DNA from: Pseudomonadota bacterium
GTDB taxonomy: Bacteria; Pseudomonadota; Gammaproteobacteria; Steroidobacterales; MnTg04
Direction of reading: 5' to 3'
Assembly (NCBI GenBank): GCA_022572885.1
Contig: JACZVC010000023.1
Span: 1-55,274, forward strand
DNA length: 55,274 bases
A program made the position numbers and the translations under genes. This document shows, in pieces, positions 36,475 to 46,247 of the stretch (position 1 is its first letter; each line of letters starts with the position of its first letter). The notes under the pieces are model-generated. The model was given only the letters and a program-made list of their open reading frames with translations. It did no database searches and was not told the origin of the DNA.

Positions 36475-37301
36475 AGGACCAGACCCTGGACCCACCGGTT
36501 TTTGAATGCCGCGAAGCCACGGCGCAGGAGCTGCCGGTCGTGGTCAGCATGCCGCACACCGGTGTCGAAGTGCCGCGCGCAATCGCCGGCGAGTTTGCCA
36601 GCGATGAGATCACCGTGTTGCCGATGACCGACTGGCATTTGCATCGCTTGTACGATTTCCTGCCGGCGCTGGGTATCGCGACCATCCATGCCAAATACTC
36701 CCGCTTCGTCGTCGACCTGAATCGCCCGCCGACACCGCAGAGCCTGTACCCGGGGCGATTTGAAACCGGGCTGGTGGCCATTGAAACCTTCCACGGTGAG
36801 CCGATCTGGAAAGCGAATCCGGCAGCCGAAATCATCGAGCAACGCCGGCTCGAATTTCACCAGCCCTATCATGAAAAACTCGAAGCCATGCTCGCCGAAA
36901 AAGTCAGCCGCTTCGGACGGGCATTCCTGATCGATGCACACAGTGTTGCGTCGATGGCCAACAAACTGCATGGTGAACTCGTGCACGAAATTTATCTCGG
37001 TGACCGTGACGGTCAAAGTTGCCGGCCGGCGATGATGAGGTTTTTTGCCGACGAGTTCAGCCAGGCGGGTCTGGCGGTTTGCCGAAATGAACCGTACAAA
37101 GGCGGTTACATCACCGATCATTATGGCCAGATGCCAGCGGTGCAGGCGCTGCAGATCGAGATGTGCCAGCGGGTCTACATGGACGAGACAGACCCGGTAG
37201 ACGGCCCGAATCATCCGAAATTTAATGCTATGAAACAGCAACTTAGAGAGATTTTCTCGAAATTTTCTGAATTTGTCGACGATTGCACCCACGAACAGTG
37301 A
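36471..37301 (+). CDS. hutG: N-formylglutamate deformylase
   Basis: 276 aa from GTG 36471, overlapping the hutF stop. The frame is open far upstream inside hutF, but this start gives the family length (~267 aa in Pseudomonas). Hallmarks: VVVSMPHTGVEVPRA, TDWHLHRLYDFLP, YSRFVVDLNRPP, FLIDAHSVAS and GGYITDHYGQ. It is a metal-dependent amidohydrolase (FGase fold) that makes glutamate and formate in the last step of the route. Nothing follows it on the same strand for 82 bases, then fpr with its own candidate promoter. Confidence 0.95.
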   Translation: MKDQTLDPPVFECREATAQELPVVVSMPHTGVEVPRAIAGEFASDEITVLPMTDWHLHRLYDFLPALGIATIHAKYSRFVVDLNRPPTPQSLYPGRFETGLVAIETFHGEPIWKANPAAEIIEQRRLEFHQPYHEKLEAMLAEKVSRFGRAFLIDAHSVASMANKLHGELVHEIYLGDRDGQSCRPAMMRFFADEFSQAGLAVCRNEPYKGGYITDHYGQMPAVQALQIEMCQRVYMDETDPVDGPNHPKFNAMKQQLREIFSKFSEFVDDCTHEQ

Positions 37302-37320
37302 AGCAGCGCGTGAATCTCGC

Positions 37321-37350
37321 CTGCAAATTTCCCGGGGGCGGTGCTATGAT
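37321..37350 (+). promoter_or_regulatory. Candidate promoter for fpr with extended -10
   Basis: TGCTATGAT (37342-37350) is an extended -10 with the TG one base before the TATGAT hexamer. CTGCAA at 37321-37326 is a weak -35 at 18 bp spacing. The fpr start lies 34 bases downstream. The assignment is by eye only. Confidence 0.35.
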
Positions 37351-37383
37351 GCGCCGCCTTTGAGCATACAGGTCCCCGGCTAG

Positions 37384-38112
37384 ATGGCTTTCAAGATTTT
37401 TCCATTGCGGCTTTTAGAAACCCGCCACGTTACCCCGAGCATCCTGCACCTGGTGTTTAGCCGCGATGACGGGGAGGAATTAACCTACCAGGCCGGTCAG
37501 TTCATCAACATTCATTTCGAAAACGACGGCAAAAAAATCCATCGCAGTTACAGCATCGCCAACAAACCCGGTGACGACTACGTGGAAATCGCCATGTCGC
37601 CGGTCGAAGGAGGCCGCGCGACCCGGCTTTTGTCCGCTTTGTCTGCCGGCGATGTGATCGAGGGCAGTGGGCCGTATGGCCGCTTCGTTTTGAAAGACGA
37701 GGAGCCGACCCGCTATGTGCTGGTGGCGACCGGCACCGGCGTTACCCCGTACCGTTCGATGTTGCCGCTGCTCGAAGAACGCATCGGGCGGGGATTTTCC
37801 GCCGATGTGCTGCTGGGTACCTGGCGTCGTGAAGAAGCGCTCTACGCCGAGGATTTCCTCGCGCTGGCGAAGAAGCTGCCGGGCTTTACTTTCCATGCCT
37901 GTTACAGCCGCGAGATGCCGGATGAGTTAGCCGACCATGAGTGCCAGGGCTATGTTCAGGCTCGCATGCAGCAACTGGAGCTGGATCCTGCGCGCGACAT
38001 TGTTTATTTGTGCGGCAATCCCGACATGGTCGATCAGGCCCTGGCCTGGCTGAAAGAGCTGGGCTTCCCGATCGCGCGCGTGCGCCGTGAAAAATACCTG
38101 TTCGCGCGTTAG
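37384..38112 (+). CDS. fpr: Ferredoxin/flavodoxin-NADP reductase
   Basis: 242 aa, the length of bacterial class I Fpr. The FAD-binding half contains [20 protein letters not shown] (RxYS motif with Arg and Tyr contacting FAD) and GPYGRFVL; the NADP half contains [20 protein letters not shown] (GTGxxP), [13 protein letters not shown] (CGNP) and the C-terminal REKYLFAR. These are typical of the subgroup with a short C-terminus where the last aromatic residues stack near the flavin. It moves electrons between NADPH and ferredoxin or flavodoxin, in iron-sulfur and oxidative-stress metabolism. Its TAG stop overlaps the convergent ettA stop (TTAG). Confidence 0.92.
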   Translation: MAFKIFPLRLLETRHVTPSILHLVFSRDDGEELTYQAGQFINIHFENDGKKIHRSYSIANKPGDDYVEIAMSPVEGGRATRLLSALSAGDVIEGSGPYGRFVLKDEEPTRYVLVATGTGVTPYRSMLPLLEERIGRGFSADVLLGTWRREEALYAEDFLALAKKLPGFTFHACYSREMPDELADHECQGYVQARMQQLELDPARDIVYLCGNPDMVDQALAWLKELGFPIARVRREKYLFAR

Positions 38113-39779
38113 GAGCCTGTCAGTTTTTTATACTTGATGCGATGCGGTTGGGCGGCTTCTTCGCCCTTGCGCCGTTTCAGGTCCAGTTCGTAATCGGCAT
38201 AGTTGCCTGTGAACCAGACCACCTCGCTGTTGCCCTCAAAGGCGAGGATGTGGGTCGCTATGCGATCGAGAAACCAGCGGTCATGCGATATCACCACCAC
38301 GCAACCGGGGAAGGCGAGCAACGCTTCTTCCAGTGCACGCAGCGTCTCCACATCGAGGTCGTTGGTCGGTTCATCGAGCAGCAAAACGTTGCCGCCGGAT
38401 CGCAACAGCTTGGCCAGGTGGACACGGTTGCGTTCGCCGCCTGACAGGTCGCCGATATGTTGTTGCTGGCCGGTCCCTTTAAAATTGAAGTGGCCGACAT
38501 AGGCTCTCGAGGGCGTCTCGTAATTGCCGACCTTGATTATGTCCTGGCCGTCGGAAATTTCCTGCCAGACGGTCTTTTTGTCGTCGAGGAGCTGGCGCGA
38601 CTGGTCCACGTAGGCGAGTTCCACCGTTTCGCCCAGACGGATCGTGCCGGAGTCCGGTTTTTCCTGGCCGATCAACATCCGGAACAAGGTGGTCTTGCCC
38701 GCGCCGTTTGGCCCGATCACGCCGACGATGCCGCCGGGCGGCAGGTTGAAGTCCAGGCCGTCGATCAGCAGCTTGTCGCCAAAGGCCTTGCGCAGATCTT
38801 TGACCTCGATCACCAGGTCGCCCAGCCGCGGTCCGGGCGGGATATAGATCTGGTTGGTTTCGTTACGCTTTTGGGTTTCTTGCGACGATAGTTCCTCGAA
38901 GCGTTGCAGACGTGCTTTCGCTTTGGCCTGCCGGCCCTTGGGGTTGGTGCGTACCCATTCCAGTTCCAGTTTAATGGTCTTGATGCGCGCCGACTCGGTT
39001 TTCTCTTCTATTGCCAGGCGTTTTTCTTTCTGTTCCAGCCAGGATGAGTAATTGCCTTGCCAGGGAATGCCGTAGCCGCGATCGAGTTCGAGTATCCAGC
39101 CGGCGACATTGTCGAGAAAATACCGGTCATGGGTAACGGCGATGACGGTGCCGGGATACTCCTCGAGAAATCGTTCCAGCCAGCCCACCGATTCCGCATC
39201 GAGGTGATTGGTCGGTTCATCGAGCAGCAGCATGTCGGGCTTGGCGAGCAGCAGGCGGCACAGGGCGACGCGGCGTATTTCGCCACCGGACAACTTGCTG
39301 ATATCGGCATCCCACGGCGGTAACCTCAGGGCATCGGCCGCGATTTCCAGGGTGCGCTCGAGGTGGTGTCCGTCATCGGCGTGCAAAACGTTTTCCAGCT
39401 GCGCCTGTTCTTCGGCCAGTTTGTCAAAATCTGCATCGGGTTCGGCGTAGGCGGCATAGATTTCGTCGAGACGCGCCTGGGCATCGGTAATCTCGCTGAG
39501 GCCTTCTTCGACATTTCCCCTGACATCCTTGGCGGGATCGAGTTGGGGTTCCTGTGGCAGGAAACCGATCTTGATGCCGGGTTGCGGTCGCGCCTCGCCT
39601 TCGAACTCCGTATCGAGTCCGGCCATGATTCGCAGCAGCGTGGATTTTCCGGCGCCGTTCAGACCGAGAACGCCGATCTTGGCGCCGGGGAAAAAGCTCA
39701 GGGAAATATCACGCAGGATGAAGCGCTTGGGTGGCACGATCTTGGCCACCTTGTTCATGGTGTAAATAAACTGTGCCAT
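38109..39779 (-). CDS. ettA: Energy-dependent translational throttle protein EttA (ABC-F)
   Basis: 556 aa from ATG 39779, the family length (E. coli 555); the frame is open to 39842. Two ABC ATPase domains in tandem lie in one chain with no membrane domain. The first has [32 protein letters not shown] and [19 protein letters not shown]; the second has [31 protein letters not shown] and [20 protein letters not shown], in part. The linker holds the P-site tRNA interaction motif region (~240-320). It binds the ribosomal E site and gates elongation with the ADP/ATP ratio. The N-terminus [19 protein letters not shown] is characteristic. Confidence 0.96.
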   Translation of the reverse strand: MAQFIYTMNKVAKIVPPKRFILRDISLSFFPGAKIGVLGLNGAGKSTLLRIMAGLDTEFEGEARPQPGIKIGFLPQEPQLDPAKDVRGNVEEGLSEITDAQARLDEIYAAYAEPDADFDKLAEEQAQLENVLHADDGHHLERTLEIAADALRLPPWDADISKLSGGEIRRVALCRLLLAKPDMLLLDEPTNHLDAESVGWLERFLEEYPGTVIAVTHDRYFLDNVAGWILELDRGYGIPWQGNYSSWLEQKEKRLAIEEKTESARIKTIKLELEWVRTNPKGRQAKAKARLQRFEELSSQETQKRNETNQIYIPPGPRLGDLVIEVKDLRKAFGDKLLIDGLDFNLPPGGIVGVIGPNGAGKTTLFRMLIGQEKPDSGTIRLGETVELAYVDQSRQLLDDKKTVWQEISDGQDIIKVGNYETPSRAYVGHFNFKGTGQQQHIGDLSGGERNRVHLAKLLRSGGNVLLLDEPTNDLDVETLRALEEALLAFPGCVVVISHDRWFLDRIATHILAFEGNSEVVWFTGNYADYELDLKRRKGEEAAQPHRIKYKKLTGS

Positions 39780-40104
39780 TACATCTTTTATGGGTTTGGC
39801 CGGACGGCCGCGGATTATCCGTTGATTGTCCGGATAAGCCAAGCAGAATCAGTTAATGAGTCGTGGCAATGATGATGTTTCGATGGGCGATGGTCGTATA
39901 GGGGGCTGCGGTCGGCATGAGATTGTAGTTTCGCGGGCCGCTGTATTACCCACTGCTAGATGAACTTCGTTCCGAATCGAGCTGTGGGTAATACAGCGGC
40001 CCACAAAACAATACTGGTAGACGGCAGCCCCGGTCAGCCCTGACGCTGCGATGGACAATCGGGCGCGTTGTTGCCAGTGTCTGTGGGATGTGCGGGAGTG
40101 AGCG
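39780..40104. other. Intergenic stretch holding repeat copy 1
   Basis: 325 bases between divergent ettA and the HDAC-like gene. The long hairpin repeat fills 39873-40058. A 69-codon minus-strand frame here (39849-40058) shares THSSIRN and HLAVG with one at 49585-49779, but this follows from the shared repeat DNA, so I do not call it a gene. Confidence 0.6.
39873..40058. repeat. Hairpin repeat, copy 1 (perfect 19-bp stem)
   Basis: Core: left arm 39935-39953 and right arm 39984-40002 are perfect reverse complements (GGGCCGCTGTATTACCCAC and its partner), with a 30-base loop 39954-39983 that contains TTCGTTCCGAA, itself able to pair. Flanks also resemble the copies near 49.7 kb: the left flank has GATGTTTCGATGGGCGATGG and the right flank has AGCCCCGGTCA and GATGG. 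Extended limits are approximate. Confidence 0.8.
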
Positions 40105-41043
40105 ATGGATAAGCGGGTAGGCTTGGCGGTCGGCGAGCAAATCGCCGCTTATGGTTTTGGCGATGACCATCCGTTTGGCTACGATCGCCACGATGTGTTC
40201 GTGGATGCGCTGGAGCGGCAGGGTTTGCTGGATGGTCTGCGGCGAACGCCCATTCGCCAGGCCAGCGACGATGAGCTGGGGAGTTTTCACAGCGCTGGTT
40301 ACCTGGCGAAGGTTCGTGAGCTGTCAAAAACCGGTGCCGGTTATCTGGACCTGGGCGATACGCCGTCATTTGTGGGCATGTACGAGATTACCGCCTGTGT
40401 GGTGGGTGCGGTTCTCGAAGCGGCGCGCGCGATCATCGAGGGCGAAGTGGACCGGGGTTTCGTGCCCATCGCCGGCTTGCATCACGCTTCGAGAACATCG
40501 GCCGCCGGTTTTTGCGTGTTTAACGATTGTGGGGTGTTGATCGAGCAACTGCATAGTCGCTGGGGTTTCGAGCGCATCGCCTATGTCGATATCGACGCGC
40601 ATCACGGTGACGGTGTGTATTACGGATTTGCCGACCAGCCTTGGCTCATTTTTGCCGATCTCCACGAGGACGGCCGCTATCTTTATCCGGGGACCGGTGC
40701 GGCCGCGGAAACCGGCACCGGCGCGGGCGAGGGGTTCAAGCTCAATATCCCGATGGCGCCCGGCGCGGGGGACCGGGAGTTCATGGCTGCCTGGCCGCGG
40801 GTTGAGGAGTTCCTCGAACGGCACGACCCGCAATTTGTCATTTTGCAATGCGGTGCGGACAGCCTGGCCGGCGACCCGATCACCAATCTTCGCTATACGC
40901 CGGCAGCGCACGGTCATGCCGCTACCCGGCTTTGCCGGTTCGCCGGCGGCAAGGTGCTGGCCCTGGGAGGAGGTGGCTACAACCGGGCAAACCTGGCCGC
41001 TGGCTGGAGCCGCGTCGTCAAAGAGTTTATGGCGGTAGCTTAA
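40105..41043 (+). CDS. Histone deacetylase-fold amidohydrolase
   Basis: 312 aa from ATG 40105 with GGGAGTG upstream. HDAC/acetoin-utilisation superfamily features: [20 protein letters not shown] (the His pair), [18 protein letters not shown] (Asp and His zinc ligands), [14 protein letters not shown], and [16 protein letters not shown] with the third ligand region, and [14 protein letters not shown]. All key residues look intact, so activity on an acetylated or acylated amine is expected. Bacterial members act on acetylpolyamines, acetoin-system proteins or lysines; the substrate here is unknown. It lies between repeat copy 1 and glyA on the same strand as glyA, with 62 bases between. Confidence 0.93.
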   Translation: MDKRVGLAVGEQIAAYGFGDDHPFGYDRHDVFVDALERQGLLDGLRRTPIRQASDDELGSFHSAGYLAKVRELSKTGAGYLDLGDTPSFVGMYEITACVVGAVLEAARAIIEGEVDRGFVPIAGLHHASRTSAAGFCVFNDCGVLIEQLHSRWGFERIAYVDIDAHHGDGVYYGFADQPWLIFADLHEDGRYLYPGTGAAAETGTGAGEGFKLNIPMAPGAGDREFMAAWPRVEEFLERHDPQFVILQCGADSLAGDPITNLRYTPAAHGHAATRLCRFAGGKVLALGGGGYNRANLAAGWSRVVKEFMAVA

Positions 41044-41105
41044 GCCGCGACGGTACAATAAGCGTTTTGCGCGGACCCCCGCGGCAAAATGACAAAAGGA
41101 ATGCG

Positions 41106-42374
41106 ATGTTCAGCAAGGAAATGACGATCGCGGGTTTTGATGACGAGCTGTATCAGTCCATCGAGGCTGAGCGTCGCCGCCAGGAAGAGCATATCGAGTT
41201 GATCGCCTCGGAAAATTACGCCAGTCCGCGGGTGCTGGCGGCGCAGGGCAGCGTGTTGACCAACAAGTACGCCGAGGGCTATCCCAAGAAACGGTATTAC
41301 GGCGGCTGCGAGAATGTCGATGTCGCCGAGGCGCTGGCGATAGACCGGGCCAAAGAGCTGTTTGCAGCCAGCTATGCCAATGTGCAGCCGCATTCCGGGT
41401 CCAGCGCCAACATCGCGGCTTACCTGGCGATGATGGACCCCGGCGAGACGCTGCTCGGCATGAGCCTGGCCCACGGTGGCCATCTGACGCACGGCTCGAA
41501 GGTAAATTTTTCCGGCAAGGTGTTCAATGCCGTCCAATACGGCCTGGACGTGGCGACCGGCGAGATCGATTACCGGCAGGTCGAGGACCTGGCCAAAGAG
41601 CACCGGCCCAAGGTCGTGGTCGCCGGATTTTCCGCCTATTCGCGGATCGTGGATTGGGAGCGTTTCCGGGCCATTGCCGATGAGGTCGGCGCCTATCTTT
41701 TTGTCGACATGGCGCATGTCGCCGGCCTGGTCGCCGCGGGTCTTTACCCGAACCCGGTGCCGATCGCCGATATCACGACGACGACGACGCACAAGACCTT
41801 GCGCGGTCCGCGCGGTGGCCTGATCATGGCCCGCGAGAATGCGGAGCTGACCAAAAAAATCAACTCGCTGGTTTTTCCAGGAACTCAGGGCGGCCCGTTG
41901 ATGCACGTGATCGCGGCCAAGGCGGTCGCGTTGAAGGAAGCCATGCAGCCTGATTTCAGGGTTTACCAGGAGCAGGTCGTGGAAAACGCCAGGCTGATGG
42001 CCCGGATCTTGATGGATCGTGGCTACAAGGTCGTTTCGGGCGGCACCGACAATCATTTGTTCCTGGTTGACCTGATCGACAAGGACATTACCGGCAAGGA
42101 TGCGGACGCCGCGTTGGGGCGGGCCAATATTACGGTCAACAAGAACGCCGTGCCGAACGATCCGCGTTCGCCGTTCGTCACCAGCGGCTTGCGCCTGGGA
42201 ACGCCGGCGGTAACGACCCGTGGTTTTGGCCAGCCGGAAATCGAAAAGCTGAGCAACTGGATTGCCGATGTGCTCGACGATCTGGACAATAACGGCACGA
42301 TAGAAAGGGTGCGGAACGAGGTGCTGGCGCTGTGTACCCGGTTCCCGGTCTATCGCGCCGCAGAGTCGGCTTAA
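41106..42374 (+). CDS. glyA: Serine hydroxymethyltransferase
   Basis: 422 aa from ATG 41106, close to the usual 417. Interconverts serine and glycine with tetrahydrofolate and supplies one-carbon units. Motifs: [21 protein letters not shown], in part, [37 protein letters not shown], and the PLP lysine in [17 protein letters not shown]. The frame upstream to 40848 overlaps the HDAC gene and is a shadow. A TACAAT hexamer at 41054-41059 could be a -10 element, but no -35 was found at proper spacing. It lies 27 bases before nrdR and may share its transcript. Confidence 0.97.
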   Translation: MFSKEMTIAGFDDELYQSIEAERRRQEEHIELIASENYASPRVLAAQGSVLTNKYAEGYPKKRYYGGCENVDVAEALAIDRAKELFAASYANVQPHSGSSANIAAYLAMMDPGETLLGMSLAHGGHLTHGSKVNFSGKVFNAVQYGLDVATGEIDYRQVEDLAKEHRPKVVVAGFSAYSRIVDWERFRAIADEVGAYLFVDMAHVAGLVAAGLYPNPVPIADITTTTTHKTLRGPRGGLIMARENAELTKKINSLVFPGTQGGPLMHVIAAKAVALKEAMQPDFRVYQEQVVENARLMARILMDRGYKVVSGGTDNHLFLVDLIDKDITGKDADAALGRANITVNKNAVPNDPRSPFVTSGLRLGTPAVTTRGFGQPEIEKLSNWIADVLDDLDNNGTIERVRNEVLALCTRFPVYRAAESA

Positions 42375-42401
42375 CGGCAGGGTCGCCTGACGGTTTCCGC
42401 T

Positions 42402-42914
42402 ATGCATTGTCCCTTTTGTGCCCACGAAGAGACCAAGGTCATCGATTCCCGGCTGGCCGGCGATGGCCGTCAGATCAGGCGCAGACGCGAATGCCTGGGT
42501 TGTGCCGAGCGTTTTACGACTTTCGAATCGGCCGAACTGGTGATGCCGAGGATCGTCAAGCGGGATCAAAGCCGCCAGCCTTTCGACGAAGCGAAGCTGC
42601 GCCAGGGCATGCTCAAGGCGCTGGAGAAGAGGCCGGTCAGCAGCGAAGACATCGAGGCCGCGGTGCAGCGTATCGTGCATGCCCTGGCAACCCAGGGCGA
42701 GCGGGAAATTCCGGCGGGGCAGCTTGGCGAGGCGGTCATGCGCGAATTGCATCAGCTAGACCAGGTGGCCTATGTGCGCTTCGCCTCGGTGTACCGCAGT
42801 TTCCAGGACGTCGACGCTTTTCGCGAGGAGATCGAGCGTCTGCAACTGATGCCGTCAGCCGAATTCGAACGCGAGCAGATGTCGCTGCTGCCGAACGACA
42901 AGAAAAAGAAATGA
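42402..42914 (+). CDS. nrdR: Transcriptional repressor NrdR
   Basis: 170 aa. The N-terminal zinc ribbon [18 protein letters not shown] ... [17 protein letters not shown] has its four cysteines, and an ATP-cone follows (~49-139; [20 protein letters not shown]). NrdR represses ribonucleotide reductase operons by sensing ATP/dATP. Placement just before ribD is the classic gammaproteobacterial arrangement. The last codons overlap the ribD start (ATGA). The C-terminus is lysine-rich (NDKKKK). Confidence 0.97.
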   Translation: MHCPFCAHEETKVIDSRLAGDGRQIRRRRECLGCAERFTTFESAELVMPRIVKRDQSRQPFDEAKLRQGMLKALEKRPVSSEDIEAAVQRIVHALATQGEREIPAGQLGEAVMRELHQLDQVAYVRFASVYRSFQDVDAFREEIERLQLMPSAEFEREQMSLLPNDKKKK

Positions 42915-44020
42915 GCAAAGCCATCGACAACCGCTACATGGCCCTCGCCGTTCGGCTTGCCCGCCGCGGACTGTATTCGACGCCGCCCAACCCGCGGGTC
43001 GGTTGCGTGCTGGTTCGCGACGGGCAGATTGTTGGCAGGGGCTGGCATAAGAAAACCGGCGGGCCGCATGCCGAGCTGACGGCGCTCGCGAAGGCCGGCG
43101 AGCAGGCTCGCGGCGCGGAGGTTTACCTGACGCTGGAACCGTGCAGCCATCACGGCCGGACCCCGCCGTGCAGCCAGGCGCTGGTCGAAGCCGGCGTGGC
43201 CAGGGTGGTCGTGGCGCAGCGCGACCCCAACCCGCAGGTCGATGGTCGCGGTATAGCCGATCTTGAAAAAGCCGGCATCGTCGTCGAGACCGGTTTGATG
43301 GCGGCGGTGGCCGAAGCGATCAATCCGGGGTTCAACAAACGGATGCGCAGCGGCCTGCCGTTTGTCCGCTCCAAGCTGGCGACCAGTCTCGATGGGCGCA
43401 CGGCGATGGCCAGCGGGGAGAGCCAGTGGATAACCGGGGAGGCGGCGCGCCAGGATGTACAGCACTGGCGGGCACAAAGTTGTGCAGTCCTCAGCGGCAG
43501 CGGCACGGTAATCGCCGATAACCCGTCGTTGAATCAACGGCTGGCAGGCGAGGAACGCCAGCCTCTTCGGGTCATCGTGGACAGCGGGCTGCGGGTACCG
43601 GTCGATGCGAAATGCCTGAACCTGGATGGACCGCGATTGCTGGTGACAACCGCTGACAAGATACCGCTGGCGGGCGCCTACCAGGATCGCGGGATCGAGG
43701 TGCTGGGTTTGGCGCCCAGACCCGATGGCAAGGTAGACCTGCGCCAGTTGATGCTCGAACTCGGGAAACGGCAAATCAACGAAGTCATGGTCGAGGCGGG
43801 GCCGCTGCTCAACGGCGCGTTGCTGGCCGCAAAGCTGCTCGATGAATTGCTGGTTTACCAAGCGAGCCACGTCATGGGCGACGAGGGCCGCGGGATGTTT
43901 GCGATTCCCGGCTTAGTCAAAATGAATCAGCGCATCCAGTTCGAGCGCAAGGACCTGCGCATGATGGGCGCCGATCTGCGACTGCTTTTCACGGTCAAAC
44001 ACCGGGACGATAGCGGGTAG
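42911..44020 (+). CDS. ribD: Bifunctional deaminase/reductase RibD
   Basis: 369 aa from ATG 42911, overlapping nrdR. The N-terminal cytidine-deaminase-like domain carries GPHAELTAL (HAE) and [20 protein letters not shown] (PCxxxxxxPPC-like zinc site). The C-terminal reductase domain (~150-365) has [15 protein letters not shown] and [18 protein letters not shown]. It performs the second and third steps of riboflavin synthesis. The long upstream frame (to 42332) is a shadow of nrdR. It is followed 3 bases later by ribE. Confidence 0.96.
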   Translation: MSKAIDNRYMALAVRLARRGLYSTPPNPRVGCVLVRDGQIVGRGWHKKTGGPHAELTALAKAGEQARGAEVYLTLEPCSHHGRTPPCSQALVEAGVARVVVAQRDPNPQVDGRGIADLEKAGIVVETGLMAAVAEAINPGFNKRMRSGLPFVRSKLATSLDGRTAMASGESQWITGEAARQDVQHWRAQSCAVLSGSGTVIADNPSLNQRLAGEERQPLRVIVDSGLRVPVDAKCLNLDGPRLLVTTADKIPLAGAYQDRGIEVLGLAPRPDGKVDLRQLMLELGKRQINEVMVEAGPLLNGALLAAKLLDELLVYQASHVMGDEGRGMFAIPGLVKMNQRIQFERKDLRMMGADLRLLFTVKHRDDSG

Positions 44021-44023
44021 TTC

Positions 44024-44626
44024 ATGTTCAGTGGAGTCATCCAGGCCATCGGGTCCATCAAGTCGCGCCAGCCCAAAGGCGGCGACCTGATGCTCGAGAT
44101 AAACGCCCCCGGGCTGGGGCTGGACCAGGTTGCGATCGGCGACAGCATTGCCGTCGATGGCGTATGCCTGACCGCAACCACGGTGAACGAGCACAGTTTT
44201 GTCGCCGATCTGTCCACGGAAACCCTGGCCTGCAGCGCCTTGGGCCGGAAACGGGCCGGCGATCCGGTCAACCTGGAAAAAGCGCTTTGCCTCGGCGATG
44301 CGCTGGGGGGTCACCTGGTCAGCGGGCATGTCGATGCGGTCGGCAAATTGCTCGGCCGGCGCGACGATGCGCGCTCGGTGGTGATGACTTTTTCCCTGCC
44401 GGAGAGCGTTGCGCGTTTCGTCGCGGCGAAAGGGTCGATTTGTATAGACGGGGTCAGCCTCACCGTCAACCGGGTTAGCGACAGCGGTTTTACAATCAAT
44501 GTTGTCCCGCATACGCTGGAGGCGACTACAATGGGGCGGTATCGTGGCGGTACCGAGGTCAACCTGGAAGTGGATTTGGTGGCAAGATATATCGATCGCC
44601 TGATGGGCGGGGACCGGGGCATATGA
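44024..44626 (+). CDS. ribE: Riboflavin synthase, alpha subunit
   Basis: 200 aa, the usual length, with the two duplicated beta-barrel lobes: MFSGVIQAIGSI ... IGDSIAVDGVCLTATTV, and HLVSGHVDAVGKLL ... GSICIDGVSLTVNRV. It turns two 6,7-dimethyl-8-ribityllumazine into riboflavin. It is translationally coupled to ribBA (ATGA overlap at 44623-44626). The gene name ribE follows the usage where ribH is lumazine synthase; ribC is used for it in E. coli. Confidence 0.95.
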   Translation: MFSGVIQAIGSIKSRQPKGGDLMLEINAPGLGLDQVAIGDSIAVDGVCLTATTVNEHSFVADLSTETLACSALGRKRAGDPVNLEKALCLGDALGGHLVSGHVDAVGKLLGRRDDARSVVMTFSLPESVARFVAAKGSICIDGVSLTVNRVSDSGFTINVVPHTLEATTMGRYRGGTEVNLEVDLVARYIDRLMGGDRGI

Positions 44627-45780
44627 ACAGTATTGAAGAAATTCTCGAGGATCTGCAAGCAGGCCGGATGGTCGTTATCGTCGACGATGAGGATCGCGAA
44701 AACGAGGGCGATTTGTTGATGGCTGCGAGCCTGGTGCGTCCGGAGGACATCAATTTCATGGCCAGGTACGGCCGCGGCCTGATCTGCCTGACGTTGAACC
44801 GGCAACGCTGCCAGCAATTGCGCCTGCCGCTGATGGTCAGCGAAACCGATGGCAGGCACGGCACCAATTTCACCTTGTCGATCGAAGCGGCCGAAGGTGT
44901 GACCACGGGTATTTCGGCGCATGACCGCGCGCAGACGATCAAGGCCGCGGTCAGCCCGGACGCCAAGCCGGACGACCTGCGGCAGCCCGGCCATATTTTC
45001 CCGATCATGGCGCAACCTGGCGGAGTCCTTAACCGCGCGGGGCATACCGAAGCCGGTTGTGACCTTGCCCGTCTTGCCGGTCTCGATCCCAGCGCCGTCA
45101 TCGTCGAGATACTGAACGACGACGGCAGCATGGCGCGGCGGCCGGATCTGGAAAAATTCGCCGGCGAGCATCAACTCAAGATGGGAACCATCGCCGACCT
45201 GATCAGCTATCGGTTGCGCACCGAACATTCGATCGAGCGCATCCTGGAGCGCCAGGTACAAACCAGTCACGGCGATTTCCTGATGGTCTGCTACGAAGAC
45301 CACGTGAACCGCAATGTGCATTTCGCGCTGATCAAGGGAGAGATCGGCGGCGACCAGCCTACCTTGGTCCGGGTGCATTTGCAGGACAGCCTTGGCGATG
45401 TGGTGGGTCTCACCGGTCGCGAATTCGGCTGGCCGTTGCCATCGGCGATGGAAAGGATCGCCCGCGAAGGCAGCGGCGTGCTGGTGATACTGCGTCATGG
45501 CGAGGATCCCGGCGCGATCATCGAGACTTTACGCAATATCGGTAAACCCGAGCCGGACAAACCGGCGGGCAGCAGCCGGGTCCTGCGTACCTATGGCACC
45601 GGCGCCCAGATTCTGCGGGATCTCGGGGTGAGCAAGATGCGGGTGATGAGTGCACCGCGTCAGTTGCATGGCTTGTCCGGTTTTGGCCTGGAAATAGTCG
45701 GCTATGTCGATGACGAGCAGGCTCCCGGGCAAGGATTAAACTATGGCAACACGACGCGGGACCAGACATGCAAAACATAA
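44623..45780 (+). CDS. ribBA: 3,4-dihydroxy-2-butanone-4-phosphate synthase with degenerate GTP cyclohydrolase II-like tail
   Basis: 385 aa. Residues 1-~205 are an intact RibB domain: VVIVDDEDRENEGDLLMAAS (acidic metal site), FMARYGRGLICLTL, TNFTLSIEA, and LNRAGHTEAGCDLARLAG. Residues ~210-370 align in layout with RibA, but the zinc-binding cysteines are missing (the usual SECLTGDxxxSxRCDC region reads LQDSLGDVVGL) and the QEGRGIGL motif is absent. So the cyclohydrolase II activity is probably lost, as reported for some gammaproteobacterial RibBA proteins, and a separate ribA should exist outside the window. The stop lies 13 bases inside ribH. Confidence 0.93.
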   Translation: MNSIEEILEDLQAGRMVVIVDDEDRENEGDLLMAASLVRPEDINFMARYGRGLICLTLNRQRCQQLRLPLMVSETDGRHGTNFTLSIEAAEGVTTGISAHDRAQTIKAAVSPDAKPDDLRQPGHIFPIMAQPGGVLNRAGHTEAGCDLARLAGLDPSAVIVEILNDDGSMARRPDLEKFAGEHQLKMGTIADLISYRLRTEHSIERILERQVQTSHGDFLMVCYEDHVNRNVHFALIKGEIGGDQPTLVRVHLQDSLGDVVGLTGREFGWPLPSAMERIAREGSGVLVILRHGEDPGAIIETLRNIGKPEPDKPAGSSRVLRTYGTGAQILRDLGVSKMRVMSAPRQLHGLSGFGLEIVGYVDDEQAPGQGLNYGNTTRDQTCKT

Positions 45781-46244
45781 AAACAATTCGAGGCGATCTG
45801 AACGCGAGCGACTTGCGGGTTGCGATCGTCGCCGCGCGATTTAACGAGCTGGTGGTCGAGAGCCTGATTAAAGGGGCGCTGGATAGTTTAATTAGCCACG
45901 GCGCCAGCGACCGGAATATCACCCTGGTGCGGGTCCCCGGCGCAGTCGAGATGGGGCTGGCGCTCGAAAAAATAGCCGCCAGCCAGCAACACGACGCCAT
46001 CGTGGCATTGGCCGCGGTGATCCGTGGAGCGACGCCGCATTTCGATTATGTCGCCGGCGAATGCGCGCAAGCGGTCAGCCGGGTCAGTACCCGCCATGGC
46101 GTGCCGATCGGTTTTGGTATCCTGACCGTCGATACGATTGAACAGGCGCTCGAGAGAGCCGGAACCAAGGCCGGCAATAAAGGTTCCGATGCCGCGTTGG
46201 CTGCAATCGAGATGGCCAGTCTTTTGCGCAAGCTGGAAGCCTGA
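45768..46244 (+). CDS. ribH: 6,7-dimethyl-8-ribityllumazine synthase
   Basis: 158 aa. Start ATG 45768 overlaps ribBA by 13 bases. Motifs: LRVAIVAARFNELVVESLIKGA, VPGAVEMGLALEKIA, ALAAVIRGATPHFDYVAGE (with the catalytic His region) and VPIGFGILTVDTIEQALERAG, in part. It condenses the RibD and RibB products and builds an icosahedral or pentameric shell. It ends 3 bases before nusB. Confidence 0.96.
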   Translation: MQNIKTIRGDLNASDLRVAIVAARFNELVVESLIKGALDSLISHGASDRNITLVRVPGAVEMGLALEKIAASQQHDAIVALAAVIRGATPHFDYVAGECAQAVSRVSTRHGVPIGFGILTVDTIEQALERAGTKAGNKGSDAALAAIEMASLLRKLEA

Positions 46245-46247
46245 GAA

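Noticed and set aside
39849-40058. 69-codon minus frame sharing THSSIRN...HLAVG with 49585-49779
   Set aside because: The similarity is due to the hairpin repeat DNA; no ribosome site, and copy 3 does not retain it. Kept as repeat only.
41040-42752. 570-codon minus-strand open frame opposite glyA and nrdR
   Set aside because: It is a shadow of glyA; the protein has His/Gln/Arg-rich antisense composition and no family motif, while glyA is unmistakable.
42332-42910. Upstream extension of the ribD frame
   Set aside because: It runs inside nrdR in another frame; the ribD domain begins at ATG 42911, coupled to nrdR by ATGA.
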